A stretch of 64,000 nucleotides of DNA from Stackebrandtia nassauensis DSM 44728. GTDB lineage: Bacteria > Actinomycetota > Actinomycetes > Mycobacteriales > Micromonosporaceae. The translations under genes and the position numbers were made by a program. Below the pieces are notes generated by a model. It saw nothing but the letters and a program-made list of their open reading frames with translations. It did no database searches and was not told the origin of the DNA. The DNA lies in NCBI RefSeq assembly GCF_000024545.1, contig NC_013947.1:2914001-2978000 (forward strand). The letters run 5' to 3'. Positions 8,608-17,800 of this stretch are shown one piece after another (position 1 is the stretch's first letter; every line of letters begins with the position of its first letter).

Positions 8608-9432
8608 TCAGATCTTCCGCCAACCCTCATCGGCCAGAGCCGAACTCGCCTGCGGCCCCATCAGCGTCATGCCCCCGTCAACCACATAGGACGCACCCGT
8701 GACGTAGGCCGCCGCGGGAGTCGCCAGGAACGCCACCACCGCCGCGACCTCGTGGGCGTGCCCGGGCCGACCCGCCGGAATCCCGGGGCGCGGCTCCTCG
8801 CGGGGGTCCTCGTTGTCCTGCCCCGTCATCGGCGTCGAGATCTCCCCGGGCGCCACCGAGTTGACGGTGATGTCGTGCTGCGCCAGCTCCAGCGCCATCA
8901 CCTTGGTCAGCGCCCCCAGCCCCGCTTTGGCGGCGCAGTACGGTGCCGCGCCCACCCGGGGGGCGTGCTCGTGGACGCTGGTGATGTTGATGATCCGGCC
9001 GCCGTGCCCGGCCGAGATCATCTGCCTGGCCGCCTTCTGGGAGCACAGGAACGCGCCGTCCAAGTCGATGTCGACGACGTTGCGCCAGGTGTCGTAGTCC
9101 ATGTCGATCATCGCCTCGGCGCTGCCGGTGCCGGAGCAGTTGACCAGCACGTCGATGCCGCCCAGTTCGTTGGCCAGTTCGTCGATGACGTCGGCGGCCT
9201 CGGGCAGCTCGGCCAGGTTCAGGTGCCGCACGGTGGTCTCGGCGCCCAGCTGCCGGGCTTCGGCGGCGGTGTTCTTGGCGCCCTGCTCATCCCGGTTGTA
9301 GGTGATGCCCAGGTTCAGGCCACCACCGGCGAAGGCCGCGGCGATGGCGCGCCCGATACCGGAATCGGAACCGGTGATGACCGCGGTACGCGGCGAGACG
9401 GTCTCCTGCGGCAGCGGTGCGATCGTGTTCAT
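8608..9432 (-). CDS. SDR-family oxidoreductase (glucose/3-oxoacyl dehydrogenase-like)
   Basis: A 274-residue classical short-chain dehydrogenase with the cofactor motif TGSDSGIGR, the N-S-Y-K tetrad (catalytic serine in ITSVHEHAP, YCAAK) and a C-terminal YVTGASYVVDGGMTLMGP that typifies the glucose-1-dehydrogenase-like branch. It is the second gene of an operon with a zinc alcohol dehydrogenase, 57 bp downstream of it. The substrate is unknown. Because the upstream gene has a SigB-type promoter, a role in redox or osmotic stress is inferred. Confidence 0.9.
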   Translation of the reverse strand: MNTIAPLPQETVSPRTAVITGSDSGIGRAIAAAFAGGGLNLGITYNRDEQGAKNTAAEARQLGAETTVRHLNLAELPEAADVIDELANELGGIDVLVNCSGTGSAEAMIDMDYDTWRNVVDIDLDGAFLCSQKAARQMISAGHGGRIINITSVHEHAPRVGAAPYCAAKAGLGALTKVMALELAQHDITVNSVAPGEISTPMTGQDNEDPREEPRPGIPAGRPGHAHEVAAVVAFLATPAAAYVTGASYVVDGGMTLMGPQASSALADEGWRKI

Positions 9433-9489
9433 GGTCGAGTCCTCCTTCTGGTGTGGATGTTGTTCGGTTTCCGGTTGCCGCCGAGCGCT

Positions 9490-10668
9490 TCATGGCCGCA
9501 GTACGACCTTGACGCAGCCGTTCTGCTGGCGCGCGAACCACTCGTACGCCCGGGGAGCCTCGGTGAGCGGGAACTCGTGCGTGACGAGGTCGTCGAGCCC
9601 CAGCGGATCGTCCGGCCGCTCGATCTCCGGCAGGATCTCCTTGAGCCAGTGCCGCACGTTGGTCTGCCCCATCCGCAGCGTGATCTGCTTGTCGAACAGG
9701 TCCATCAACGGCATCGGATTGGCCCGGCCCCCGTAGACCCCCAGGATGGACACGGCCCCGCCGCGCCGCACCAACTGGAACGCCAGGGTCAGCGCCGCCA
9801 TCCGGTCGCCCCCGAACGACTCGACGGCCACTCGGGCCACCGACTTCGGCAACGCCGCGAGGGTCTCCTGCTCCGATTCCGGCGCCGGAGCCCCGTGCGC
9901 CTCCATTCCCACCGCTTCGATCACGGCGTCGGCCCCGCGCCCGTCGGTCAGGTCCCGCACCAGCTCGGCCGGATCGTGGCGCGAGATGTCCACCGTGTGG
10001 ATTCCGTTGCGGGCCGCCATGTACAGCCGCTCGGCCACCCGGTCGAGCCCGATGACCGTGTCGGCCCCGAACAGCCGCGCTACCCGCGCCGCCAACTGTC
10101 CGACCGGTCCCAAGCCGACGACCACGACGTTGTCGCCCGGCCCCACCTCGGCGTAACTGGCGCCCTGCCAGGCCGTCGGCAGCACGTCGCACAGCAACAG
10201 GTACCGATGAGACTCGTCGTGTGGCACCTTCACCGGCCCGAACTGCGCCTGCGGCACCCGCAACAACTCCGCCTGCCCCCCGGGTATCGCCCCGTACAGC
10301 GAGGTGTAGCCGAAGATCTGACCACCCTTGCCGCTCTGCCGCACCTGGGTGGTCTCACACTGCGAGGTCAGCCCCCGCACGCACATCCAGCACGTTCCGC
10401 AGGCGATGTTGAACGGCACCACCACCCGATCCCCGGGCTGTATCGAGGTGACGGCGCTGCCGACCTCCTCCACGATCCCCATCGGCTCGTGACCCAGGAT
10501 CTCCCCGGGTTCGAGACACATGCCCAGCAGACTGTAAAGATGCAGGTCGGACCCGCAGATCCCCGTCGACGTGACCCGGATGATCGCGTCGGTCGGCTCC
10601 AGAATGGCAGGGTCGGCCACCTTCTCGACGCTGAGTTCTCCCGGTGCTTGCCAGGTAACGGCTTTCAT
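9490..10668 (-). CDS. Zinc-dependent alcohol dehydrogenase
   Basis: A 392-residue MDR-type dehydrogenase. GICGSDLH and GHEPMG carry the catalytic-zinc ligands, CGTCWMCVRGLTSQC is the four-Cys structural-zinc loop, and GLGPVGQLAARVA is the NAD(P) Rossmann turn. Its length and the long insertion before the C-terminus resemble the formaldehyde/threonine dehydrogenase-like branch. ATG 10668 follows GGGGTGG. It leads the ADH-SDR operon, and a SigB-type promoter lies about 60 bp upstream. Confidence 0.9.
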   Translation of the reverse strand: MKAVTWQAPGELSVEKVADPAILEPTDAIIRVTSTGICGSDLHLYSLLGMCLEPGEILGHEPMGIVEEVGSAVTSIQPGDRVVVPFNIACGTCWMCVRGLTSQCETTQVRQSGKGGQIFGYTSLYGAIPGGQAELLRVPQAQFGPVKVPHDESHRYLLLCDVLPTAWQGASYAEVGPGDNVVVVGLGPVGQLAARVARLFGADTVIGLDRVAERLYMAARNGIHTVDISRHDPAELVRDLTDGRGADAVIEAVGMEAHGAPAPESEQETLAALPKSVARVAVESFGGDRMAALTLAFQLVRRGGAVSILGVYGGRANPMPLMDLFDKQITLRMGQTNVRHWLKEILPEIERPDDPLGLDDLVTHEFPLTEAPRAYEWFARQQNGCVKVVLRP

Positions 10669-10725
10669 GTCCACCACCCCACCGAAGTCGGATACCGACG
10701 GCCACGTCCGACCGATCCCTGACGG

Positions 10726-10750
10726 GTACCCGGTAGCCAATGCGCCAAAC
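10726..10750 (-). promoter_or_regulatory. SigB/SigF-type promoter for the ADH-SDR operon
   Basis: On the minus strand, GTTT (10747-10750), 15 bp, GGGTAC (10726-10731), 57 bp before the ADH ATG. It is a strong consensus match. Confidence 0.65.
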
Positions 10751-10831
10751 CCGGACGGGGTTGAGCCCCGCCGTGGTGGCGACATGGGCACGGCGGGGCT
10801 CGGCTCTCGGCGGCGGTGGTGCGGCCGGTCG

Positions 10832-11317
10832 TCAGCCGGGCAGCAGGGCGTCCATCTGGCCGACGGCCTGTTTGAGGCCCTCGGTCATGCCCATCTTGTC
10901 GAGTTGTTCCATCTGTTCGCGGGTGTCGAAGGTCGAGCGCATCTCCATGCGGGTGCCGCCGTCGTGTTCGGTCAGGCGCATCCGCATCGTGGTGACGGGC
11001 ATGTCGGCGACGGGTTTGCCGTCGGCGTCGGCGAAGCCGTCGGTGAACTCCAGCGAGGTGGGCGGTTCGACGGCGTCGACACGCCACCAGCCGCGGTGCC
11101 GGTCGCCTTCGGGGCCGGTCATGAAGTAGGTGACGTCGCCGCCGGGGGTGAGGTCGTGTTCCTCGACGGTGGCGGGGTAGGTCGGCGGACCCCACCAGCG
11201 TTCGAGTTTGCGCGGGTCGGCCCACAGTTGCCAGACTTCGGCCACGGGGGCCTCGAAGTCGGCGACGAGCGTGAGGGTCAGGTTGTCGAGGTCCTTGTCG
11301 ACGCTGGTGACGGTCAT
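10832..11317 (-). CDS. SRPBCC (AHSA1-like) domain protein
   Basis: A 161-residue START-fold protein. It has the AHSA1 hallmarks: VEAP-like start (FEAPVAEVWQLWADPRKLERWWGPP), GGDVTYFMTGPEG and a C-terminal helix EGLKQAV. These proteins bind hydrophobic ligands; activity is unknown. Its ATG overlaps the stop of the ArsR gene by 4 bp, AAGGA lies upstream, and it follows the classic ArsR-then-AHSA1 order, so the regulator is probably dedicated to it. Confidence 0.85.
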   Translation of the reverse strand: MTVTSVDKDLDNLTLTLVADFEAPVAEVWQLWADPRKLERWWGPPTYPATVEEHDLTPGGDVTYFMTGPEGDRHRGWWRVDAVEPPTSLEFTDGFADADGKPVADMPVTTMRMRLTEHDGGTRMEMRSTFDTREQMEQLDKMGMTEGLKQAVGQMDALLPG

Positions 11318-11664
11318 GTCGGTTGTCCTTTCGTGTCTTCGTCGAGCAGTCGCGCCATCCGCTCGATGCGGCCGAACCACGCGTTCTCGAGTCGGTCGAT
11401 GGTGTCGCGGATCGCGCGAACCGCTCGTGGGTTCGTCTTGACGAGGTGCTCTCTGCCGTTGCGTTGTTTGGAGACGAGCCCGGCTCGTTCCAGGACCGCC
11501 ACGTGCTTCTGCACCGCGGCGAAGCTCATCGGGTAGTGCTCGGCGAGGCGGGAGACCGACAGGTCGCCGCTCACCGCGCGGCGCAGGATGTCGCGGCGGG
11601 TGGTGTCGGCCAGCGCGTGGAACACCTGGCTGGTGGCCTCGTCGTCGATATCATCTACAACCAT
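11314..11664 (-). CDS. ArsR-family transcriptional regulator
   Basis: A 116-residue winged-helix repressor (FHALADTTRRDILRR..., SVSRLAEHYPMSFAAVQKHVAVLERAGLV). It has no CxC metal motif in the recognition helix, so metal sensing is unlikely; the SdpR/AHSA1-linked branch fits better. It is translationally coupled to the SRPBCC gene. A palindrome lies across its own start codon, implying autorepression. Confidence 0.9.
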   Translation of the reverse strand: MVVDDIDDEATSQVFHALADTTRRDILRRAVSGDLSVSRLAEHYPMSFAAVQKHVAVLERAGLVSKQRNGREHLVKTNPRAVRAIRDTIDRLENAWFGRIERMARLLDEDTKGQPT

Positions 11665-11701
11665 TTGGTTGTACGTTAGCACCGCGGGCCGACACCGTCC
11701 A
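11656..11701 (-). promoter_or_regulatory. Leaderless promoter and operator of the ArsR-SRPBCC operon
   Basis: The palindrome TACAACCA-TT-TGGTTGTA (11656-11673) includes the ATG (11662-11664). On the minus strand a TGGACG (11696-11701), 17 bp, TAACGT (11673-11678) promoter ends 8 nt before the ATG, so transcription should start at or within 2 nt of it. Confidence 0.6.
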
Positions 11702-11714
11702 TCGAACACGCGAA

Positions 11715-11752
11715 ACCGGCGGACGGGAGCGTTTTCGCTCCCGTCCGCCGGT
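11715..11752. terminator. Terminator after the methyltransferase gene
   Basis: A perfect 17 bp stem (11715-11731 with 11736-11752) with a TTTT loop, directly after the stop of the minus-strand methyltransferase. Confidence 0.8.
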
Positions 11753-11763
11753 GAATATTCGGA

Positions 11764-12462
11764 TCAGGTGGTAGGGGATTTACGTGGCCCGCGAGCGGTC
11801 AGCAGCCGAGCCGGTGGCAGGTTGCCGAAGTTGGGACGGCTGACCGTCACCTCGGCGAACCGGCTCTCCAGCAGCGCGCGGAACCGTTGCGCGGCCGGGA
11901 AGTACCCGGCACCCACGTAGCGGTGGGTCGCGAACACGCCGTCCTCGTTCAGGGAGCCGACCACGGCGTCCAGGATGTCGGACTGCAACTGCGGAGTGAA
12001 CGCCGTGAACGGGAGCCCGCTGATGACGACGTCCAGCGAGTCGATCTGGTGCTCCTTGAGGATCTGCTCCAGGTCGGCGGCCGACTGGTTGACCACGCTG
12101 ACGTCGGGATACAGCTTCTGGAGCCGGCTCGCGAACTCCTCGTGGATCTCGATGGCGAGATGCGGCGAAGCGCCTCGCAGCCGCTGCTGGATCACGGCGG
12201 TCACCGCACCCGTGCCGGAGCCCAGCTCCGCGACGGTGGGGGACTGGTAGCCCTCCAGCACCGTGCCCATGGTGCGGGCCATGGCGCGGGAGGACGGAAG
12301 CATCGCCCCGGTGACACCGGGGGCGCGAAGCCAGTGACGGAAGAACAGCTTCCGGTCGTGCCACTGACTCGGGGGGATCTCTTCGTTCTCGTTGCTCGGG
12401 ACGGCCGACGGTGGCGCGTCGCCGCCGTGCCGGGGCAGCGATGTGGTCATCTCGGTCTCCAT
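11764..12462 (-). CDS. SAM-dependent methyltransferase (phospholipid N-methyltransferase-like)
   Basis: A 232-residue class I methyltransferase. SPTVAELGSGTGAVT is the SAM-binding motif I, DVVISGLPFTAF is motif IV, and RPNFGNLPPARLLTARG ends the fold. The opening RKLFFRHWLRAPGVTGAMLPSSRAMAR is characteristic of phospholipid methyltransferase/rRNA adenine dimethylase-like proteins of the PmtA type. The start at 12462 is supported by GAGG 5 nt away; an ATG at 12450 is the alternative. A weak SigB-like box lies at 12493-12518. Confidence 0.75.
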   Translation of the reverse strand: METEMTTSLPRHGGDAPPSAVPSNENEEIPPSQWHDRKLFFRHWLRAPGVTGAMLPSSRAMARTMGTVLEGYQSPTVAELGSGTGAVTAVIQQRLRGASPHLAIEIHEEFASRLQKLYPDVSVVNQSAADLEQILKEHQIDSLDVVISGLPFTAFTPQLQSDILDAVVGSLNEDGVFATHRYVGAGYFPAAQRFRALLESRFAEVTVSRPNFGNLPPARLLTARGPRKSPTT

Positions 12463-12492
12463 TTCTCCCTCGCGGGACAGGTAACTTTCCCG

Positions 12493-12518
12493 ATACCCGC
12501 TAACCAGGCGGCTCACAC
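12493..12518 (-). promoter_or_regulatory. Weak SigB-like promoter for the methyltransferase
   Basis: On the minus strand GTGT (12515-12518), 16 bp, GGGTAT (12493-12498). The -10-like half is good; the -35 half only fits the loose GNNT consensus. Confidence 0.3.
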
Positions 12519-12766
12519 CCCTTTTGAGGTGGTGAGTGCTTCGTCAGCGGTATATCGAATTCGGCGAAACCGGGGACATGGGTCATGTCGACGGCTCCAA
12601 TCGGGCGCGGATTTCGGGCATCGGCCCAGGTGACCGCGACGGAGAGGTTGTGATGCGGGAGAACCTGACGAACCTGGAGCGATCGGCCGTCGAACCGGCC
12701 GTATCGCAGGCGTGAGCTGGGCGCGGCGACGTTCGTCGACCGTTGCGAGGCGCCGGGCTCAGTCAT
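12500..12766 (-). CDS. Small hypothetical protein, leaderless (88 aa)
   Basis: An 88-residue unrecognised protein, MTEPGASQRS..., with an RFDGRSLQVRQVLPHHNLSV core and no membrane segment. The case for a real gene is its promoter: on the minus strand TTGTCT (12797-12802), 16 bp, TAGGGT (12775-12780), then 8 nt to the ATG, which fits a leaderless transcript. It ends 37 bp before the methyltransferase start and could be transcribed with it. It may still be a chance frame in GC-rich DNA. Confidence 0.4.
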   Translation of the reverse strand: MTEPGASQRSTNVAAPSSRLRYGRFDGRSLQVRQVLPHHNLSVAVTWADARNPRPIGAVDMTHVPGFAEFDIPLTKHSPPQKGCEPPG

Positions 12767-12848
12767 ACCGTCGAACCCTAACAAGTTTTCCCACTTAGAC
12801 AAGGCCGCGGATTTCACGACGCCGGACGGACTCTGGCACAGTGGGCCG

Positions 12849-13592
12849 ATGCGTGCAGACGACACCCCCGTTGGCCCGGTGCGACCGTCGTGGCTGGTGT
12901 GGCCACTAGCTCTGGTGGTGGGGCTGTTCGGGGGAGTGGCGACCTCATACGGACAGACCATTCTGGGCGGCGGCTGGGCGGCGCTGGCGAATTCGGCCTC
13001 GCCGTGGGTGATGTTCGCGTTCGCGGCCGGGGTGCTCGTGCCGGGCCGCTGGGTGACGGCGGCGCTCGCGGGGCTGCTGACCCAGGTGGGTCTTGTCGTC
13101 GGCTACTACGCGACGACGGAGCTGCGCGGGTTCGCCGCCGGGATGGCGGCCATCGTGATCTGGGTGGCGGCCGGAGCCGTTGCCGGACCGGTGTACGGCG
13201 CGGCGGGTTCGCTGTTCCGGTACCGGCCGGGAGCGGACGTGGCGGGGAGTGACGCGGGCGTGGCCGGCGAGCGGCCGGTGGCGGGGGCTGACGGCTCCGC
13301 AGTGGACGGTTCACGGGACCGATGGTGGCTGGTGCGTTCGTGCGCCGCTGGAATCACCGGTTCGGTGTGGATCATGGAGGGGCTCAACTTTTTCAACTTG
13401 GCGCGCGATGTGAACTCGAACAGCGGTCCGGGGATTGGCGCGGCGTGGGTTTACGTCGTCGTCGGGTTGCTGCTTCCGTTGGTGTTGGCGCGAGCTGTGC
13501 GGGAGCGGCTGTTCGCACTATTGGCTTTGGCTGTCGCGACAGGACTGGCTCTTGTGGCCGGAATTGTTGTCAATGCGGCCTTCTTTATTTGA
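12849..13592 (+). CDS. DUF6518-like integral membrane protein
   Basis: A 247-residue protein with seven or so membrane helices. The pattern GGVATSYGQTILGGGWAALANSASPWVMFAFAAG matches the actinobacterial DUF6518 family. A hydrophilic loop at ~128-157 divides the two halves. The function is unknown. It is divergent from the small leaderless gene, 82 bp away, and alone in its operon. Confidence 0.65.
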   Translation: MRADDTPVGPVRPSWLVWPLALVVGLFGGVATSYGQTILGGGWAALANSASPWVMFAFAAGVLVPGRWVTAALAGLLTQVGLVVGYYATTELRGFAAGMAAIVIWVAAGAVAGPVYGAAGSLFRYRPGADVAGSDAGVAGERPVAGADGSAVDGSRDRWWLVRSCAAGITGSVWIMEGLNFFNLARDVNSNSGPGIGAAWVYVVVGLLLPLVLARAVRERLFALLALAVATGLALVAGIVVNAAFFI

Positions 13593-13704
13593 AATCGGAA
13601 ATTATCGCCGGTCGTAATTTCGGATTCGTCTTAAGAAAGTGCCAAATTGCGGCGGATCTGTGAAAACAAGACGACACGCGCTATGGATTGCGCCACTTCG
13701 CATT

Positions 13705-13719
13705 TATGATCCGTGCATG
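13705..13719 (+). promoter_or_regulatory. Leaderless promoter of the XRE/DUF5753 gene
   Basis: TATGAT (13705-13710) is a strong -10, and the ATG (13717-13719) lies 6 nt downstream with no Shine-Dalgarno. No good -35 with 16-18 bp spacing is visible. Confidence 0.45.
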
Positions 13720-14565
13720 AGCAGTGACGCGAACCCCGCCAGCACGGCGGCAGTCGAATTGGGACTACAGCTAAAGGCGGAACGGAATCGGGAACGCCCG
13801 GGAAAGCCTAAGGGCTATTCGAAACGAGAGATCCCAAGGAACATCTGTTCAGATCGGACGCTACTCGACATCGAGGAGGGGCGGAAGCGGGTAGTCAAGC
13901 GGGGCTTCGTTCGGGACATCTGTGCGTTCTACAAGACGGACAGGGTGCTGATAGAGCACCTGGTCAAGCTGGCTGACGCGACCTATATGGATGATTGGAC
14001 GGACGCTTACGCCGGAGTGATTGACAAGGACGGATGGCTATACCTACAGCGGGAGGAGCGTGCGTCCCGGGCCGTCTTCCATGACTCAACGGCGATACCG
14101 TCACTTATCCAGCCTCGCTCCTACGTCGAAGTAATCCTTCGGACCACGAAAGTCAGCTATGACGACGCAGAGGCCGAATGGGATCAGACGATTCGCTTTC
14201 GTGAAGCTAGGCGATCACGATGGCTGAAATCCAGGCGATCGATAGTTTGCTTGATCGGTGAAGCGGCGTTCGCCGTTGATCTCGGCGCTCAAGCGAACGA
14301 CGAGCTCCGGCAACACGTGCTGGAACTGTCGACGCTGCCGTTCGCGGACATCAGAGTAATCCCGTTCGCCGCCGGTCGATACGACTTGATGGGGTGGGAG
14401 GTGAACGTCCTGGAGTTCGGAGAGGGAGAGGAACCATTTATCCGTGTCGCTTCGCCGCGCGGGGCTGGTTTCGTGTCCGCGCACAGTCATAGGGGTAAGT
14501 TCTTCAGGGGCGGCGTTGGCCACGCCCGCGACCTATCCGTTCCAGTCAGGGAGTTCTTCAAATGA
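13717..14565 (+). CDS. XRE-type regulator with DUF5753 domain
   Basis: A 282-residue protein. The N-terminal HTH region (~10-90; KRE...ICSDRTLLDIEEGRKRVVKRGFVRDICAFY) is followed by a DUF5753 domain (~105-280; IPSLIQPRSYVEVIL, RRSRWLKSRRSIVCLIGEAAF, FADIRVIPFAAGRYD). Such proteins come in pairs with small DUF397 proteins and affect development and antibiotic production in streptomycetes. The DNA is less GC-rich than its neighbours (codons such as aag, gaa, ata), suggesting horizontal acquisition. It overlaps the DUF397 gene by 4 bp. Confidence 0.85.
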   Translation: MSSDANPASTAAVELGLQLKAERNRERPGKPKGYSKREIPRNICSDRTLLDIEEGRKRVVKRGFVRDICAFYKTDRVLIEHLVKLADATYMDDWTDAYAGVIDKDGWLYLQREERASRAVFHDSTAIPSLIQPRSYVEVILRTTKVSYDDAEAEWDQTIRFREARRSRWLKSRRSIVCLIGEAAFAVDLGAQANDELRQHVLELSTLPFADIRVIPFAAGRYDLMGWEVNVLEFGEGEEPFIRVASPRGAGFVSAHSHRGKFFRGGVGHARDLSVPVREFFK

Positions 14566-14756
14566 CGTACCGGCCGAGCTCGTGGCGACGGTCAAGCCGC
14601 AGCGGAACCAACACGAACAACAACTGTGTCGAAGTGCGACTGGACGGCAGGACACCGCAAGTGTCTGACAGCCAGTTCGTTGGCAGGCGACCGATAGTGG
14701 AACTTGACCGCACTGACTACCTGGCCTTCCTTGCGACCGTGAAGAGTGACCTGTAG
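14562..14756 (+). CDS. DUF397 protein
   Basis: A 64-residue protein with the full DUF397 signature WRRSSRSGTNTNNNCVEV, then VSDSQF, and an E/D-Y-L-AFLATVKSDL end. It is coupled to the XRE/DUF5753 gene (ATGA) and probably acts as its small antagonist or partner, as in WhiJ-type and toxin-antitoxin-like pairs. Its last codons are duplicated downstream by a 24 bp tandem repeat. Confidence 0.9.
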   Translation: MTYRPSSWRRSSRSGTNTNNNCVEVRLDGRTPQVSDSQFVGRRPIVELDRTDYLAFLATVKSDL

Positions 14757-14788
14757 CCAGTACCGAAGAGTGAGTTGTAGCCAGAACT
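14741..14788 (+). repeat. 24 bp tandem repeat at the end of the DUF397 gene
   Basis: Two copies, 14741-14764 and 14765-14788 (GAAGAGTGA.. TGTAGCCAG..), start within the last codons and include the stop. The second copy repeats the stop codon, so the protein is unaffected. A partial third copy (GAAGCAG) follows. Confidence 0.75.
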
Positions 14789-14794
14789 GAAGCA

Positions 14795-14817
14795 GCCGCT
14801 CGCCCTCCGCGAGCGGC
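14795..14817. terminator. Hairpin between DUF397 and LuxR genes
   Basis: A 9 bp GC-rich stem GCCGCTCGC/GCGAGCGGC (14795-14803, 14809-14817) with a 5 nt loop between two convergent genes. No T-run follows. Confidence 0.5.
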
Positions 14818-14860
14818 CCGCCTTGCATGCTCGCAGTCTTGCGAGCTAACCAAACCCGAG

Positions 14861-17800
14861 CTAACCGAACCACTGTTCACGATGCGCAAGCGCCGCCGCC
14901 TCGCCCCGGCTCGCGACCTCAAGCTTCGCCAGAATCCGCGACACGTGCACTCCCGCTGTCGACACGGAAATGAACAGCTCACCCGCGATCTGGCGATTGC
15001 TCAGCCCCTTCGCGAGCAGCCGCAGCACGTCCACTTCGCGCGCTGTGAGTCCGCGTCCCGGGCCTGGGTTTGCTTGCGGCGCTTCGCCCACGGCGATACC
15101 GACTTGAGCCGCCAGCCGGGCGACGCGCTCGGCCAGTGGCCGAGCGCCGAGCTTGGCCGCGATGGTCGCGGCTTCCCGAAGCGGCGCGTCGCTGGCTTGG
15201 CCGCGAGCTCGCAGCGGGACGTCGGCGGCTTGGCCACGGCCTCGCAGCAGCGCGTCCGCGGCTTGCCCGCTGGTTCGCAGCGGCGCGTCGCTGGCTTGGC
15301 CACTGGTTCGCAGCAGGGCGTCGGTGGCTTGGCCACTGGTTCGCAGCAGCGCATCCGCAGCTTGCCCGCTGGCTCGCGGCGGCGAGTCGGCGGCCTGGCC
15401 GCGAGCTCGTATCGCCTCGGCGGCTTGACCACTGGCTCGCAGCGCTTCGGCCAAGCCCACCAGGCACCACCCCAACTGGTGCGGAGCCTCCAGCTCCCGC
15501 CACAGCGTTGCCGCACTCCGCCAGCCCGACGGATCCTCGTGATCGACAGCGGCGAGGAACCCCGCCCGATGGGCGGCTTCGAAACGGCCGGGGATGGTCA
15601 GCGGTTCGGCCAGCGCCAACAGTTCCCTCCGCCACCCGGCATCGGCGCTCGAACGCCGGGAGCGCAGGTCCGCCGCCAGCGACAGGACATACCATCCGGA
15701 CGTCGAGTTCGACACCACGGCGAAATCGTCCAGCAACCGCCGCATGATCGTCTCGGCCTCGTCGTGTTCCTCGCGCGCCATCGCGAGCCGGAACCGGTAG
15801 GTCGCCTGTTCCACCCGCCAGGTCGGGGCGGTGTTCGCGGCGTCGACCAGCGCGTCGATCTCGGTGGCCAGCAGCTGTGCCTCGTCGAGTTCACCAGTGG
15901 CGATGGCGATGCCGCCCAGTCCCCGCAGCAGTCCGATGCGGTACAGCGGTGCCGCGGTCCACGACAGACCGTCGCGGTAGACCTTCGCCGCTTCGGGCCA
16001 GTCGCCGAGTTGTTCGAGGGCGAACCCGAGGCTGATCGACAGGGCGGGCCCTCGGCTGTGGATGAGCCCCAGCCGCTCGGCGGCGGCGATGCCGCGCCGG
16101 ATTGCCGTCGCCGCTTTGCGGAACTGGCCGCCGTTGACCAGGACGTTGCCGTGCCACTGCGAGATCGACATCAGCGTGGGGTGGTCACCCAGCCGCTGGG
16201 TCAGTTCGGTGGCCTCGGCGAACACCGGTTCGGCGGCGTCCACGCCGGTCTCCAGACCTTCGGCGACTCCCAGCGCCGCAAGCGCTTTCGCCAGGGTGCC
16301 GGGGTCGTCGTGAAGCCGGGCGATCCGCACCGCCTCGGTGGCCGGTTCGCGGACCTCGGCCAGATCCCGGACGCTGATGCGGGTGTGGGCCAGTGCCGCC
16401 AGCAACCGGCCGCGCAGCCGGGTGGGTTCGTCGGACGGCAGCAGCGCCAGCGCGGCCTCGATATCGGGCAGGCCGCTGGTGTTGTGCCGGTTGCGCAGTA
16501 CGCCGCGCAGTTCGAGCAGTGCGGCGACTCTCTCGGGATCGCCTGCCCCGTCCGGGTCGTCGACCGCGGGTTCCAGCAGGGCGCTGACCAGCTCGTCGCC
16601 GCGAGTGAAGTCACCACTATGGACGCAAGCGGTCGCGGCCAGCTCGACCACGGCGTCCCGGTCGACGCCCAGCCGCGCAGCCGGGTCCTTGGCGCGGGGC
16701 CACAGGTCCAGGACCAACTCCAACATCCGCTGCTGCTCGTCGTAGGCGTAGGCGGTGGCCGCCACCCGCGCGGCGCGCCAGGCGTGCGCAAGCGCTTCCT
16801 CGACGTTCTCGGCGGCGTGCCAGTGCGCGGCCAGCTCGGCGGGCAGCCGTTCGGCCGGGACCGCGTCCGGATGATCGCGCAGGGTCTCGGCGAACCCGCG
16901 ATGCAGCCGGATGCGTTCGCCCGGAAGCAGACGCTCGTAGACCGCGTCGCGGATCAGCGCGTGCCGGAACCGGTAGCCGTCCTCGGTGATCACCAGCAGG
17001 TGCCGGTCGGCCAGCGCCCGGATGGCGGACTCGGCTTCGGTGTCGGCCAGCGGCAGCACCGCGCTGAGCAGCCGGTGCCCGACCTGGTTCCCGGCCACGG
17101 CGGCGTGGCGCAGCACCAGCCCGGCCGCTTCGGAAAGGTCGTCCACTCCGGACAGCAGCAGGGATCGCAGCGGCACCGGGTCGCCGGGTTCGGCGGTGCT
17201 GAGCGCTTCGACGAACAACGGGTTGCCGTCGCTGCGCTGGTACACCTGGGTGATCCGGTGCGGGTCGGGCTCCCGGTTGTGTATGGCGGCCAGCTGGCGC
17301 CCCACTTCGTGCACGCTGAGCCGTCGCAGGGATATCGACGTCACCGCCGGATCGCGGGTCAGCCGGATGACGAGTTCGCACAGCGGGTGGGCGCCCTCCA
17401 CGTCGGTGGAACGGAAGGAGCCGACGATCAGGACGTCGGGTGCCGTCAGGCTGCCCGCCAGGAACCCCAGCAGCGCCCGGCTGGACGGGTCGGCCCAGTG
17501 CAGGTCCTCCAGCACCAGCACCAACGGTCGCTGGGTGGCCAACCCCTCCAGCAACGCCAGGACCTCGCCGAACAGCCGGATCCGGCCCAGTTCCGCGTCC
17601 ACGCCGGACAGCGGTTCGCCGATGGCGGGCAGCCAGGACGCCAACGCGTAGGGGCCGTCGCCGGGAAGCGTCCTGGTGATCGCGGCGACCCCGTGTTCGC
17701 GGATGAGCTGGCGGATCACCGCGAGAAACGGCGCGTACGGCAGGCCCTCGGCGCCCAGTTCCAGGCATTCGCCTGTCAGGACCCGCACCCGATCGTCCAG

